A stretch of DNA of 34,649 bases from Alphaproteobacteria bacterium (GCA_024413465.1 JAKSVU010000002.1:139063-173711); one strand, 5' to 3'. Positions 25,561 through 33,197 are shown, counted from the stretch's first letter. Notes: a model not told the origin generated them from the letters alone. Numbers and translations: made by a program.

Positions 25561-27354
25561 TTAATCTCCAATTTTTTCAAAATCAGCAGGACCATGTTTG
25601 CATAATGGACATATAAAATCATCGGGCAATTCATCTCCCTCATAAACATATCCACAAATTTTACAAACGTATCCTTTTTTCCCTTCTGTTTTTGGTTTAG
25701 GTTTTACGTTGTTTAAATAATAATCATAGGTCATCGTTTCTTTATCATTGATAACACGAGCTTCTGTTATCGTACAAATAAACATACCATGTGTATCCAA
25801 ATCGACATATTGTTCAACTTTTAATGACATAAACGCATTAATAAATTGGGGTAAAAAGGCTAAACCATTATCAGAATGAAGAGGTTGATAATTTTCAAAC
25901 TTGTCAACAGAACGCCCAGATTGAAATCCAAAATTTTCAAACAGCTGGAATGGGGCTTCAGTGGATAAGCAGTTAACGTTCATTATTCCAGTCTGTTGAA
26001 TAATATGATGGGAATAACTTTTTTTGTTGAGGCAAACAGCGATTCTGTTTGGTGAATTAGTTACCTGAGAAACTGTATTGACAATCATACCATTGTCTTT
26101 AGTTCCGTCATTTGAAGTAACAACATAAAGTCCATATCCAATTTTAAATAAAGCTGATAGGTCATTTTTATTAGCTTGTTCACTATTTTGAGCTATATAA
26201 TCTTGGCATAATTCCTTTGCTAATTCATCAATCTCAGCGAGAGATTCGTCATTCAAAGCAGACTTTATATGTACAGTCGTTTTGGCAAAAGTTATATTTT
26301 TTGAATTTTCGAACATCTTTGCCATAATTTTTGCAGCCATTGGAGCCCAAGAACCATTTTCAATAAAGGCAACAGTTCTATTTTGGTAATTACGCTCTAA
26401 TAAATGCGTAATAAATTCTCTCATAAATGGGAAAATATCTGCATTATAGGTTGTTGTTGCAAATACAATTTTTCCATAACGGAAAGCATCCTCTACATTT
26501 TCAGCCATATCTTCACGAGCAAGATCAACTAAGGCAACTTTTGGACAGCCCAATTTTTTTAATTTATCGGCTAATAGAGATGCTGCTTTTTTTGTGTTTC
26601 CATAGACAGAAGTATAAGCGACCATAATTCCATCTGTTTCAATTCCGTATGAAGACCAGGTGTTATATAACCCTAAGTAATATCCTAAATTTTCTGTCAA
26701 AACAGGCCCATGAAGAGGACAAATTTTTTGAATATCAAGTGCAGCTGCTTTCTTGAGCAAAGCTTGAACTTGAGCCCCATATTTGCCGACGATACCAAAA
26801 TAATAACGCCGAGCTTCACAAGCCCAATCTTCTTTGACATCTAAGGCTCCAAATTTACCAAATCCATCAGCAGAGAATAAAACCTTATCATAAGAATCAT
26901 AAGTGACAATTACTTCAGGCCAGTGAACCATAGGGGCAGTGACAAATGTAAGGGTATGTTTTCCAAGAGATAACGTATCACCTTCTCCAACAATTATTCT
27001 ATTTTCACTAAAATCTTTACCAAAGAAGTTTTGCATCATTTGAAAAGCTTTTACAGAAGACACAATTGTCGTTTCAGGATAGATTTTCATAAAATTTACA
27101 ATGTTTGCAGAGTGATCTGGTTCCATATGTTGGATAACAAGATAATTTGGTTTTTTATTTCCAAGTGTTTTTGCGATATTATCTAACCATTCATGTGTAA
27201 AATTTATATCAACGGTGTCCATAATAGCGATTTTATCATCATTGATAACGTATGAATTGTAAGCCATCCCATTGGGAACAACATATTGACCTTCGAACAA
27301 GTCAATTTTATGATCGTTAACGCCTACATAAAAAATGTCTGTTGTAATTTGCAT
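25561..27354 (-). CDS. Flavodiiron protein fused to flavin reductase and rubredoxin domains
   Basis: A 597-residue multidomain enzyme that reduces O2 to water and/or NO to N2O in the cytosol. Domain 1 is a metallo-beta-lactamase-like diiron site with H76-x-E78-x-D80-H81, H144, D163 and H215, all ligands present. Domain 2 is flavodoxin-like (about 240-385, FMN loop TSVYGNTK). Domain 3 resembles a flavin reductase (DIM6/NTAB type, about 400-550, GYGLYVVTSNDGTKDNGMIV shown in part). Domain 4 is a short rubredoxin (about 562-597) with CxxC pairs C564/C567 and C582/C585. The cysteine-pair spacing is that of the compact rubrerythrin-type rubredoxin. The added domains suggest an almost self-contained electron chain to the diiron centre. 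Such architectures are best known from anaerobes. A TATACT -10 candidate precedes it. Confidence 0.94.
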   Translation of the reverse strand: MQITTDIFYVGVNDHKIDLFEGQYVVPNGMAYNSYVINDDKIAIMDTVDINFTHEWLDNIAKTLGNKKPNYLVIQHMEPDHSANIVNFMKIYPETTIVSSVKAFQMMQNFFGKDFSENRIIVGEGDTLSLGKHTLTFVTAPMVHWPEVIVTYDSYDKVLFSADGFGKFGALDVKEDWACEARRYYFGIVGKYGAQVQALLKKAAALDIQKICPLHGPVLTENLGYYLGLYNTWSSYGIETDGIMVAYTSVYGNTKKAASLLADKLKKLGCPKVALVDLAREDMAENVEDAFRYGKIVFATTTYNADIFPFMREFITHLLERNYQNRTVAFIENGSWAPMAAKIMAKMFENSKNITFAKTTVHIKSALNDESLAEIDELAKELCQDYIAQNSEQANKNDLSALFKIGYGLYVVTSNDGTKDNGMIVNTVSQVTNSPNRIAVCLNKKSYSHHIIQQTGIMNVNCLSTEAPFQLFENFGFQSGRSVDKFENYQPLHSDNGLAFLPQFINAFMSLKVEQYVDLDTHGMFICTITEARVINDKETMTYDYYLNNVKPKPKTEGKKGYVCKICGYVYEGDELPDDFICPLCKHGPADFEKIGD

Positions 27355-27382
27355 AAATTAATCTCCATAAAAAACTAGAAAG

Positions 27383-27411
27383 AGTATAAATTTTTTTTAT
27401 GAGATTAAAAA
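27383..27411 (-). promoter_or_regulatory. Candidate promoter for the flavodiiron gene cluster
   Basis: On the minus strand TATACT (27388-27383) lies about 30 bases before the flavodiiron start. An A/T tract lies just upstream, and there is only a poor -35 (TTTTTA, 27411-27406) at 17-bp spacing. A GGAG ribosome binding site lies at 27366-27363. Whether the upstream channel gene reads through is unclear. Confidence 0.35.
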
Positions 27412-27413
27412 CT

Positions 27414-28058
27414 TTATTTTACTTGTTTTTTTAATTTTTTACTTAAATAACATAAACTTCCGATTGTAAAACCTGCAGCGATGGCTGAAGCCCAAAAAAT
27501 ACATGGACAATAAGTTGCATCAGATTTTGATGAAAAGAATATGGCTGTTGATCTAGCTGCATTTAAAGAACCTTGTGTAATGGGTAAGATAACAAGTTGG
27601 ACAGCTGTGAAAAACAAACCCCATGAAAAAGCGGAAGCTTCTCTTTTTATTAAGAAAAATAAAGCCATAAGAATATTTAAAATGGTTTCAGCAACAAAAA
27701 CTGCTTCAATAGAATATCTTAAAGGAACAATAGAATTAAAAAGTGTTCCTGCAACGTATCCCTGTTTTCCAGCCAAGATAAAGGTTAGCAAATAAACAGC
27801 TAAGAAGGCCGCAGAAGTCTGTAAAATTAAAAAAATCGCATTTTTTTTAGCACTTTTATAATCTGAAAAAAGTTCGGTGAGTGTGAACGTTGGACAAATG
27901 TGACTTTCAGGAAAAACATATTTTAAAAAACCAAACATCATTCCAAAACAGATGGCTATTCCAAGATATCCTATAAAAGGAGCTGCAAATAAATCAGCGC
28001 CAGCAGTAACAAAAACGAAAGAGAACGTTGCTAAAAATTCGAAAAAATATTTTGTCAT
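27414..28058 (-). CDS. Divergent aquaporin/glycerol-facilitator (MIP) family protein
   Basis: An inner-membrane protein of 214 residues with about six hydrophobic segments and the two half-helix regions of the MIP family. Loop B reads ESHICPTFTL (51-60) where typical members have GAHFNPAVTL. Loop E reads TQGSLNAARS (161-170) where typical members have TGGSLNPARS. The first Asn is Cys, the first Ala is Thr, and the second Pro is Ala, so both NPA boxes are altered while the framing residues (H, T, GSLN, ARS) are kept. The ATG at 28058 follows AAAAGGA; a TTG five codons upstream overlaps that site and is rejected. The substrate is unknown; water, glycerol, urea or another small solute is possible. 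It is divergent from the lipoprotein gene at 28107. Confidence 0.75.
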   Translation of the reverse strand: MTKYFFEFLATFSFVFVTAGADLFAAPFIGYLGIAICFGMMFGFLKYVFPESHICPTFTLTELFSDYKSAKKNAIFLILQTSAAFLAVYLLTFILAGKQGYVAGTLFNSIVPLRYSIEAVFVAETILNILMALFFLIKREASAFSWGLFFTAVQLVILPITQGSLNAARSTAIFFSSKSDATYCPCIFWASAIAAGFTIGSLCYLSKKLKKQVK

Positions 28059-28106
28059 GTTTGTCCTTTTCAATTAACATTGTTGATATTACAAAAATAT
28101 TGGTGA

Positions 28107-28844
28107 ATGTCAAATATGCAAAAGTTAGCTTTGGGAATAATTCTTTTACTGACAGGTTGTGCGTCACTTCCAGAACCAGAGGGAATGACGTATAAGGAAA
28201 TCAAAAATGAAGATTTTGATATAGCTTCATGGTACAGAATAGATAACAAAACAGATAAAACAATCCGTTTTTACGTCGAAGGTGATGGATTGGCTTGGTT
28301 AACAAGAACTCGGCCATCTTTTGATCCGACTCCCAGACATTCAAGCGTACTTGATTGGGCGATTAAAGATTTTGATCATAACGTTGTTTATTTAAGTCGT
28401 CCTTGCCAATATATTTTCCCAAACAGATGTGAAGTTTATTATTGGACAATGGGGCGTTTTGCTCCGGAAGTGATAAAAAGTATGGAAGGGGCTGTAAAAA
28501 AATATATCAATCTATACCATCCCGAAAAAATTGAATTTATTGGATATTCCGGAGGAGCAACGGTTGCAGCTTTTTTAACTTCTTATCATAAGGATATAAC
28601 GTCACAATTCATCACTGTTGCAGGAGTTCTTGATCATGAAATGTGGACTTCATATTTTGATGATACACCATTGACGGGATCCTTGAATGCAAAAGAAGTG
28701 TTAGAAGAAATAAAAGATATTCCTCAAATACACTATGTTGGTGAAAAGGATAAAGTTGTTCCTGTCGAGTTAGCTAAAAAATGGGCAGAAATTACAGTTG
28801 TTCCAGGGGCAACTCACTGGAATAATTTACCAGATAAATTTTGA
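28107..28844 (+). CDS. Lipoprotein with alpha/beta-hydrolase fold
   Basis: A predicted lipoprotein of 245 residues. The signal peptide ends at the lipobox LLTGC, with lipidation at C18. The mature part has an alpha/beta-hydrolase pattern: nucleophile elbow GYSGG (S148), then VGEKDKVVP carrying a candidate catalytic Asp and GATHWNN carrying the candidate His near the C-terminus. The region before the elbow has two Cys (100 and 108), which could form a disulfide in the periplasm. The substrate is unknown; a lipase, esterase or depolymerase role is possible. An alternative start at the ATG at 28116 would shorten it by three residues, and the ribosome binding site does not decide. The end overlaps the convergent tcdA by 31 bases. 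Confidence 0.78.
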   Translation: MSNMQKLALGIILLLTGCASLPEPEGMTYKEIKNEDFDIASWYRIDNKTDKTIRFYVEGDGLAWLTRTRPSFDPTPRHSSVLDWAIKDFDHNVVYLSRPCQYIFPNRCEVYYWTMGRFAPEVIKSMEGAVKKYINLYHPEKIEFIGYSGGATVAAFLTSYHKDITSQFITVAGVLDHEMWTSYFDDTPLTGSLNAKEVLEEIKDIPQIHYVGEKDKVVPVELAKKWAEITVVPGATHWNNLPDKF

Positions 28845-29566
28845 ATAACGAAGTTTGCTAATAATAAGCCAAAGATTCCCGTAATTGTTGGTAAGCTCCC
28901 CATAACAGTTCTTTCTCTTCCTAATCCAGGTGTAAGTTCGCTGTGTTCTGGATAAACGGGGGTAGGAATATTATCCAAAGGTTGTGTTGAAAAAACACAT
29001 GGAAAATCAAGAGGGACATTTCTTTTACGCAATCTTTTTCGAAGCATAAATGCAAGTCGACAATGATTAACTTGATTCATTGTGCCTGTTTGTATAAAAC
29101 GAGGATCTGTGCGTAAAGCAGCCCCCATAGCAGAAATAAAAGGCACGTTGTTTTCTCGTAAAAAGGCGATTAGTTCTGCTTTAGGATTCAAGGAATCAAT
29201 TGCATCTACAACAAAATTGGGGGAACCAGACATGTATTCAGAAACAGTGTCTTTGTTGATGAAGCCCTGAATAATTTCTACTTCACAATTTGGATTGATA
29301 TCAAGCACTCTTTGTTTAGCAATTTCAGCTTTAGGGCAACCTAAAGTGGAATGGAGGGCGTATAATTGTCTGTTGATGTTGCTTAATGAAACAGTATCAT
29401 GATCAATCAATCTCATTTTTTTGATGCCGCAACGGGCAAGGGCTTCTGTAGTATAACTTCCAACAGCACCAAGACCAGCAATAATGACAAAATTATTTTG
29501 TAATTTTTCTAGTCTCTCATCACCAAGGAGTAAACGTAATCGTGTATATTGATCAGAAATTGTCAT
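28814..29566 (-). CDS. tcdA: tRNA threonylcarbamoyladenosine dehydratase (TcdA/CsdL)
   Basis: An E1-like ATP-dependent enzyme that cyclises t6A37 in tRNA to ct6A. It has 250 residues. The nucleotide loop is GLGAVGSYTTEALARCGI (about 31-48), followed by the adenylation block LIDHDTVSLSNINRQLYAL (DxDxVxxSNxNRQ pattern) and the VVDAIDSLNPKAELI strand. The ending is shorter than in ThiF/MoeB and lacks the four-cysteine zinc site, as expected for TcdA. The stop overlaps the 3' end of the lipoprotein gene, and the start side overlaps the TatD hydrolase by 14 bases, so the two minus-strand genes are coupled. Confidence 0.92.
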   Translation of the reverse strand: MTISDQYTRLRLLLGDERLEKLQNNFVIIAGLGAVGSYTTEALARCGIKKMRLIDHDTVSLSNINRQLYALHSTLGCPKAEIAKQRVLDINPNCEVEIIQGFINKDTVSEYMSGSPNFVVDAIDSLNPKAELIAFLRENNVPFISAMGAALRTDPRFIQTGTMNQVNHCRLAFMLRKRLRKRNVPLDFPCVFSTQPLDNIPTPVYPEHSELTPGLGRERTVMGSLPTITGIFGLLLANFVIQNLSGKLFQ

Positions 29567-30215
29567 AAAAAACCTGTGAATTGTGTATTAAAACGTTCTT
29601 TTCTATCTTACTTATAGAAGTAATTTTATCTAAAATCAAAGGAAGATTTTGAGGAGATAGATACGATTTTGAAGGACTATCCGTTTCTATCAGTATCTTA
29701 TTTGAAGGAATATAGGATAGAAGTTCTGCTTTGAAATTTTTGTCTGTAAACGAATAAAAGCAATCAAATTGATTAAAAAATAAAACATCGTTTTTGGTTC
29801 CAGAAAAAGAGTGAAGTAAAATTTGTTTTGGTCGTTGTTTCAAAGATTTGAAAAAGGGACAAAGCTCATTAAATTTTTTAACACAATGAATAATGACGGT
29901 TCTGTTTAAATTCGTTGCAAGCATAAATTGTGATTTAAAAATTTCAAACTGATTTGGTGTTTTTTTACAACCATCTAATCCAATTTCTCCCACGCCAATT
30001 AACGGATTGTTGAGAAGTAAATTTTTTAAAAGAACTTCATCATATTTTTCTGTGAACCAAGGATGAGTTCCAATAGCACATTTAATATTTTGATTTTGAA
30101 GAGAAAAATTCAGATTTTTTTCGTAATTATCCGTATTGGTTGCGCAAGTAATCAATTTGATTGTCGGATCGGGAATTTGATCAAAATCACTTAAATGACA
30201 ATGAATATCAATCAT
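29553..30215 (-). CDS. TatD-family metal-dependent hydrolase
   Basis: A cytosolic TIM-barrel nuclease or amidohydrolase-type enzyme of 220 residues, slightly short for TatD/YcfH (about 260). The metal ligands are readable in order: HCH (HIDIHCHL start, H4/H6), GEIGLD (Glu), IIHCVK (His), LLHSFSG (His) and ETDSP (Asp). Family members show 3'-5' exonuclease or D-aminoacyl-tRNA deacylase activity, so the substrate is uncertain. The sequence between ligands is unusually rich in Asn, Lys, Phe and Ile, reflecting base composition. A GAAAGG site precedes the ATG. It leads a two-gene unit with tcdA and is divergent from rluE. Confidence 0.87.
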   Translation of the reverse strand: MIDIHCHLSDFDQIPDPTIKLITCATNTDNYEKNLNFSLQNQNIKCAIGTHPWFTEKYDEVLLKNLLLNNPLIGVGEIGLDGCKKTPNQFEIFKSQFMLATNLNRTVIIHCVKKFNELCPFFKSLKQRPKQILLHSFSGTKNDVLFFNQFDCFYSFTDKNFKAELLSYIPSNKILIETDSPSKSYLSPQNLPLILDKITSISKIEKNVLIHNSQVFYDNF

Positions 30216-30269
30216 AACTTGCCTTTCTGGTATTTTTGCAGATAATGTTCTTTCAAAGTGGGGAACTTC

Positions 30270-30818
30270 ATGAAATATATCTTATTCAATAAACCTTACG
30301 GTGTTTTGAGTCAATTTAAGAGTGAATGTGGACATCCTGGTTTGATGGATTTCCAATTTCCTGCAGACGTTTATCCAGCAGGTAGATTAGATCACGATAG
30401 TGAAGGAGCATTGCTTTTAACTGATGATGGCCCTTTTATTAAAAAGTTGTTAGATCCCAAATTTGCCCATTCAAGAACTTATTTAGTGCAAGTTGATGGT
30501 GATATAACGCCTCAAGCAATCGATCTTTTACAAAAAGGCGTTGATATTCAGGGATATCATACGAAAAAATGTATTGTTGAAAAAGTTGAAAATCCAAATG
30601 TTCCAGACAGAAATCCGCCTATTCGATACAGAAAAAATATTCCAACTTCATGGATAAAAATTACTTTAACTGAAGGGAAAAACAGACAAGTTCGTCATAT
30701 GACTGCTAAAGTTGGATTTCCGACGCTGAGGCTATTGAGAATAAAAATAGGTAAGTTGGAATTGGGGTCCTTACAAGTTGGAACATGGAAAGAAATATCT
30801 AAAAAAGATATTTTATAA
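30270..30818 (+). CDS. rluE: RluE-type 23S rRNA pseudouridine synthase
   Basis: An RsuA-family pseudouridine synthase without the N-terminal S4 domain, like RluE (23S rRNA U2457). The start is placed at the ATG at 30270 (MKYILFNKPYGVLSQF) because GGGGA at 30260-30264 serves as ribosome binding site; a GTG at 30258 overlaps it. It has 182 residues. The catalytic motif is GRLDHDSEGALLLTDDG with D41. The family ending GKNRQVRHMTAKVGFPTLRLLRIKIG is seen in parts. The RYRKNIPTSWIKITLTEGKNRQ stretch (split here: RYRKNIPTSWI, TLTEGKNRQ) is characteristic of RluE. It is followed by a strong bidirectional terminator. Confidence 0.92.
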   Translation: MKYILFNKPYGVLSQFKSECGHPGLMDFQFPADVYPAGRLDHDSEGALLLTDDGPFIKKLLDPKFAHSRTYLVQVDGDITPQAIDLLQKGVDIQGYHTKKCIVEKVENPNVPDRNPPIRYRKNIPTSWIKITLTEGKNRQVRHMTAKVGFPTLRLLRIKIGKLELGSLQVGTWKEISKKDIL

Positions 30819-30849
30819 AAAAAAGTCCTTCAATTTGAAGGACTTTTTT
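30817..30849. terminator. Bidirectional Rho-independent terminator
   Basis: The stem AAAAGTCCTTC (30821-30831) pairs with GAAGGACTTTT (30837-30847), with loop AATTT. A T6 run lies on the plus side (to 30849), and an A8 run on the other side (30817-30824) gives a U tract for minus-strand transcripts. It separates rluE from the convergent lipoprotein gene. Confidence 0.93.
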
Positions 30850-30868
30850 AGGAGTTGTTGTTTCTTTA

Positions 30869-31381
30869 TTAGTAGTATCCTAAATAAACTTTTTCTTCTT
30901 TCAAAATATTTGTGACCTGCTGGTCAAAAGATCCATGTCGTTCAACAGAATAAACTGTTGCTGAATAATCATGCTTTTTCCTTAAACATGGAGGCATATA
31001 AACAAACGGTTTGTCTTTTACGCGACTTTTCTGTTCTGAAAAAGCAAAAGAGTTGTATTCATCAGGTAAACTTTTTCTTTCACCGGGAATAGGAATTAAA
31101 ACGTGACGCGTATTTCCAGGTGTATGACGGAATCCAATAATTCCTAAACCTCCGTTTGATAATTCAGGAACAGAATCATTGTTAATAGCAAGCAAAATTA
31201 AATTTGCTTCATCAGGGATATCTGTGACCTCAATCATTGGGGTGGCAGGATGTCCACCTTCTTTGTGACATAATTGAGATGCTCGAATTTCTTTTCCGCT
31301 CCATTGTTCTGTGTTCATAATAGAAACGTCTGAAACGCAAGCAGACAAAAATAACGTTGCTAACAGCACAGTTTTTTTCAT
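30869..31381 (-). CDS. Predicted lipoprotein, possibly PEBP-like
   Basis: A 170-residue protein with signal peptide MKKTVLLATLFLSAC and lipobox LSAC (C15). The mature part has a pattern resembling the phosphatidylethanolamine-binding protein (YbhB/YbcL) fold: TPMIEVTDIPDEANLILLAINND (in parts; relatives have 'SPpL.W..vP.gt.S.aLi..D'), then HVLIPIPGE, and late FVYMPPCLRKKHDYSATVYSV, which parallels 'Y.GPcPP.G.HrY.ftvYAl'. The usual DPDAP motif is replaced by NNDSVP, so the ligand site may differ. The assignment is tentative; an unrelated beta-rich lipoprotein is possible. The gene is monocistronic, with a terminator downstream and comF divergent upstream. Confidence 0.6.
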   Translation of the reverse strand: MKKTVLLATLFLSACVSDVSIMNTEQWSGKEIRASQLCHKEGGHPATPMIEVTDIPDEANLILLAINNDSVPELSNGGLGIIGFRHTPGNTRHVLIPIPGERKSLPDEYNSFAFSEQKSRVKDKPFVYMPPCLRKKHDYSATVYSVERHGSFDQQVTNILKEEKVYLGYY

Positions 31382-31394
31382 ATTTTACTCCGTT

Positions 31395-31406
31395 TATATC
31401 GATATA
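31395..31406. promoter_or_regulatory. 12-bp palindrome in divergent lipoprotein/comF gap
   Basis: TATATCGATATA is perfectly self-complementary and sits in the 57-bp gap between two divergent starts. It could be an operator or part of overlapping -10 elements. It could equally be a chance AT palindrome. Confidence 0.3.
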
Positions 31407-31438
31407 TTACTTTTAAATTAGACGAAAAAGATTAAAAT

Positions 31439-32056
31439 ATGGTTATGTCAATTAAAGATGTTTTGAATTTTTTATTTCCACCTTGTTGTCCAGTTTGTCA
31501 TACGAGGACGATGGAGAATTTAGCTTTATGTTCAGAATGTTATCAAAAAATCAAATTTAACGTTTGTGAAAGTATTTTAAATGCTTATGCCGTTGAATAT
31601 AACGAAACGACGAAACAAATTATTTTACCTTTAAAATATGGGGACAGAACTGATTTTGCAGTTTTAATGGGAAATTTAATGGTACAAGCGGGGGAAAACG
31701 TTTTAAAAAACACTGACTTACTTGTTCCTGTTCCTATCCATTGGACAAGGTTGTTATCAAGGAAATACAATCAAGCAGGTTTATTGGCAAATCAAATATC
31801 TAAAAAAACAAAAATTAAAGTTGGACACACTGTTTTGAAAAGAGTGAAGCATACTGAAAAACAGGGGAGTGCTAAACAACGCTTTGAAAACGTAAAAAAT
31901 GCGTTCGTTTGTAAAAAGGACGTTCAGGGAAAACGAATAGTTTTGATTGATGACGTATACACAACGGGAGCTACAATTGAAGCTTGTCGAAAGGTTTTAG
32001 AAAAAGCAGGGGCAAAAGAGGTCAAATCTTTAGTTTTTGCCAAAAGAATTTTGTAA
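31439..32056 (+). CDS. comF: ComF family phosphoribosyltransferase-like protein
   Basis: A 205-residue ComF/GntX-type protein. The N-terminal zinc-ribbon pairs are visible (C17-x2-C20 and C31-x2-C34). The PRTase domain has LVPVPIHWTRLLSRKYNQAGLLA and the PRPP-binding loop VLIDDVYTTGATI (about 169-181). In Bacillus and Haemophilus ComF is needed for DNA uptake and interacts with the ComFA helicase or PriA; in other bacteria the role is unclear. It is shorter than many homologues (about 230-250), mainly in the region between the zinc ribbon and the PRTase core. The start could also be the third codon. The next gene begins 6 bases later. Confidence 0.93.
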   Translation: MVMSIKDVLNFLFPPCCPVCHTRTMENLALCSECYQKIKFNVCESILNAYAVEYNETTKQIILPLKYGDRTDFAVLMGNLMVQAGENVLKNTDLLVPVPIHWTRLLSRKYNQAGLLANQISKKTKIKVGHTVLKRVKHTEKQGSAKQRFENVKNAFVCKKDVQGKRIVLIDDVYTTGATIEACRKVLEKAGAKEVKSLVFAKRIL

Positions 32057-32062
32057 AATGGG

Positions 32063-33022
32063 ATGTTTGAGATGAAGAATAACTATTTATCTATATTAAA
32101 AAACATTTTTTTAAGTTTGCTTTATCAAAGATCATATCAAGCCACGATTGTTGAAAATTTGTTGCAAGAAACTTGTGATCGCAAATTGAAAGATTTGCCA
32201 AAATGCAAAAATTTAGTTGAAGAAATGGCCCATATCCAGCTTCCTGATAAATATGATTTATCCGCATATCATTCATCCCCAAATCAATTTAAGTATAAGG
32301 ATATTTCCGTTGTTACTTTTGGAAATAAAGATCAAGCAAAACAGCTGATTTTTTTTGTTCATGGTGGTGGATGGTTATTTGATTTAGATCCTGTTCATTT
32401 TCAATTTTGTGATAAATTGGCAAAAGATTTGAATGCTTTTGTCGTTGTCCCTGCTTATTTATTGGCACCTCAATATACGTTTAGTCAATCAATATCGACA
32501 TTAGTAGATTTATATGCAGAATTGCTTAAGGATTTTAAACAGCCGTTTTCTATGGTAGGGGATTCTGCTGGGGGACAAATTATATTATCTTTAGTGATGA
32601 TGTTTAGTGAAAAACAGATAAAGTTGCCAAATCAAATTATTGCGATTTCACCTGTAGTTGATGCGTCAATGTCAATCAATCCTAGAATGTATGCAAAATA
32701 TGAAAAACTAGATCCCATTTTGGGAACGGATTGTATTAGATTCATTGCTGAAAAATTTGTATCTGATTTTGAATTGACAGATTATAGAATAAGTCCATAT
32801 TTTTTTGATAAATGTGAGACGTTGCCCCCGGTTACATTAATTGTTGGAACGCGGGAAATTTTTTATCCAGACGTTTGTTCGTTTTATAAAAAATTGCGTT
32901 CAGCTGGAGTTCAATCAAAGTTAATTATCGGAACAGGATTAAATCACGATTTTGTGATTTATCATGATATTCCAGAATCAAAAAAAGTATTTCTTCAAAT
33001 TTGCGATATTTTGAGAGTGTAG
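32063..33022 (+). CDS. Alpha/beta hydrolase, hormone-sensitive-lipase type esterase
   Basis: A serine esterase or lipase of 319 residues in the HSL (family IV) group. The oxyanion-hole motif HGGGW is at 100-104 and the nucleophile elbow GDSAGG at 166-171 (S168). The candidate catalytic Asp lies in GTREIFYPD and the His in GLNHDFVIYHD near the end. An N-terminal cap of about 60 mostly helical residues precedes the core. There is no signal peptide, so it is probably cytosolic. The substrate is likely a short-chain ester but cannot be specified. Two ATG codons (32063 and 32072) are possible and neither has a strong ribosome binding site. It is probably co-transcribed with comF. No clear terminator follows. 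Confidence 0.9.
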   Translation: MFEMKNNYLSILKNIFLSLLYQRSYQATIVENLLQETCDRKLKDLPKCKNLVEEMAHIQLPDKYDLSAYHSSPNQFKYKDISVVTFGNKDQAKQLIFFVHGGGWLFDLDPVHFQFCDKLAKDLNAFVVVPAYLLAPQYTFSQSISTLVDLYAELLKDFKQPFSMVGDSAGGQIILSLVMMFSEKQIKLPNQIIAISPVVDASMSINPRMYAKYEKLDPILGTDCIRFIAEKFVSDFELTDYRISPYFFDKCETLPPVTLIVGTREIFYPDVCSFYKKLRSAGVQSKLIIGTGLNHDFVIYHDIPESKKVFLQICDILRV

Positions 33023-33092
33023 AATAAAAATTGAATTCCGATATATTTTCCCCCCTCACCAATCTTTGGGAAATTTTCGACTACCCCTAAAG

Positions 33093-33197
33093 AATTTCTA
33101 AGCTCATTTTTCGCTAAGAAATTGTTGCTCGCTTCGCTCGTCCCTTCGGGACCGCCTGTCGGCGTCATGAACTGCGTTCATCCCCCTAGCATGGGGG
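33093..33197. repeat. Cluster of five consecutive stem-loops
   Basis: In order: an 11-bp stem with one A-A mismatch (33093-33103 with 33113-33123), GTCCC-TTC-GGGAC (33140-33152), CGCC-TGTC-GGCG (33153-33164), ATGAAC-TGC-GTTCAT (33167-33181) and CCCCC-TAGCAT-GGGGG (33182-33197). The part from about 33128 is strikingly GC-rich for this genome. It looks like a palindromic dispersed element; its copy number elsewhere is unknown. Confidence 0.6.

Noticed and set aside
22971-28058. Genomic island around the flavodiiron gene
   Set aside because: Base composition looks like the neighbours by eye, there is no integrase, tRNA or repeat border, and spacing is operon-like.
33050-33055. C6 run after the esterase gene as a second phase-variation tract
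   Set aside because: It is too short and not located in a promoter or coding sequence that I can identify. A similar C6 occurs in the nucleoside hydrolase Gly codons.
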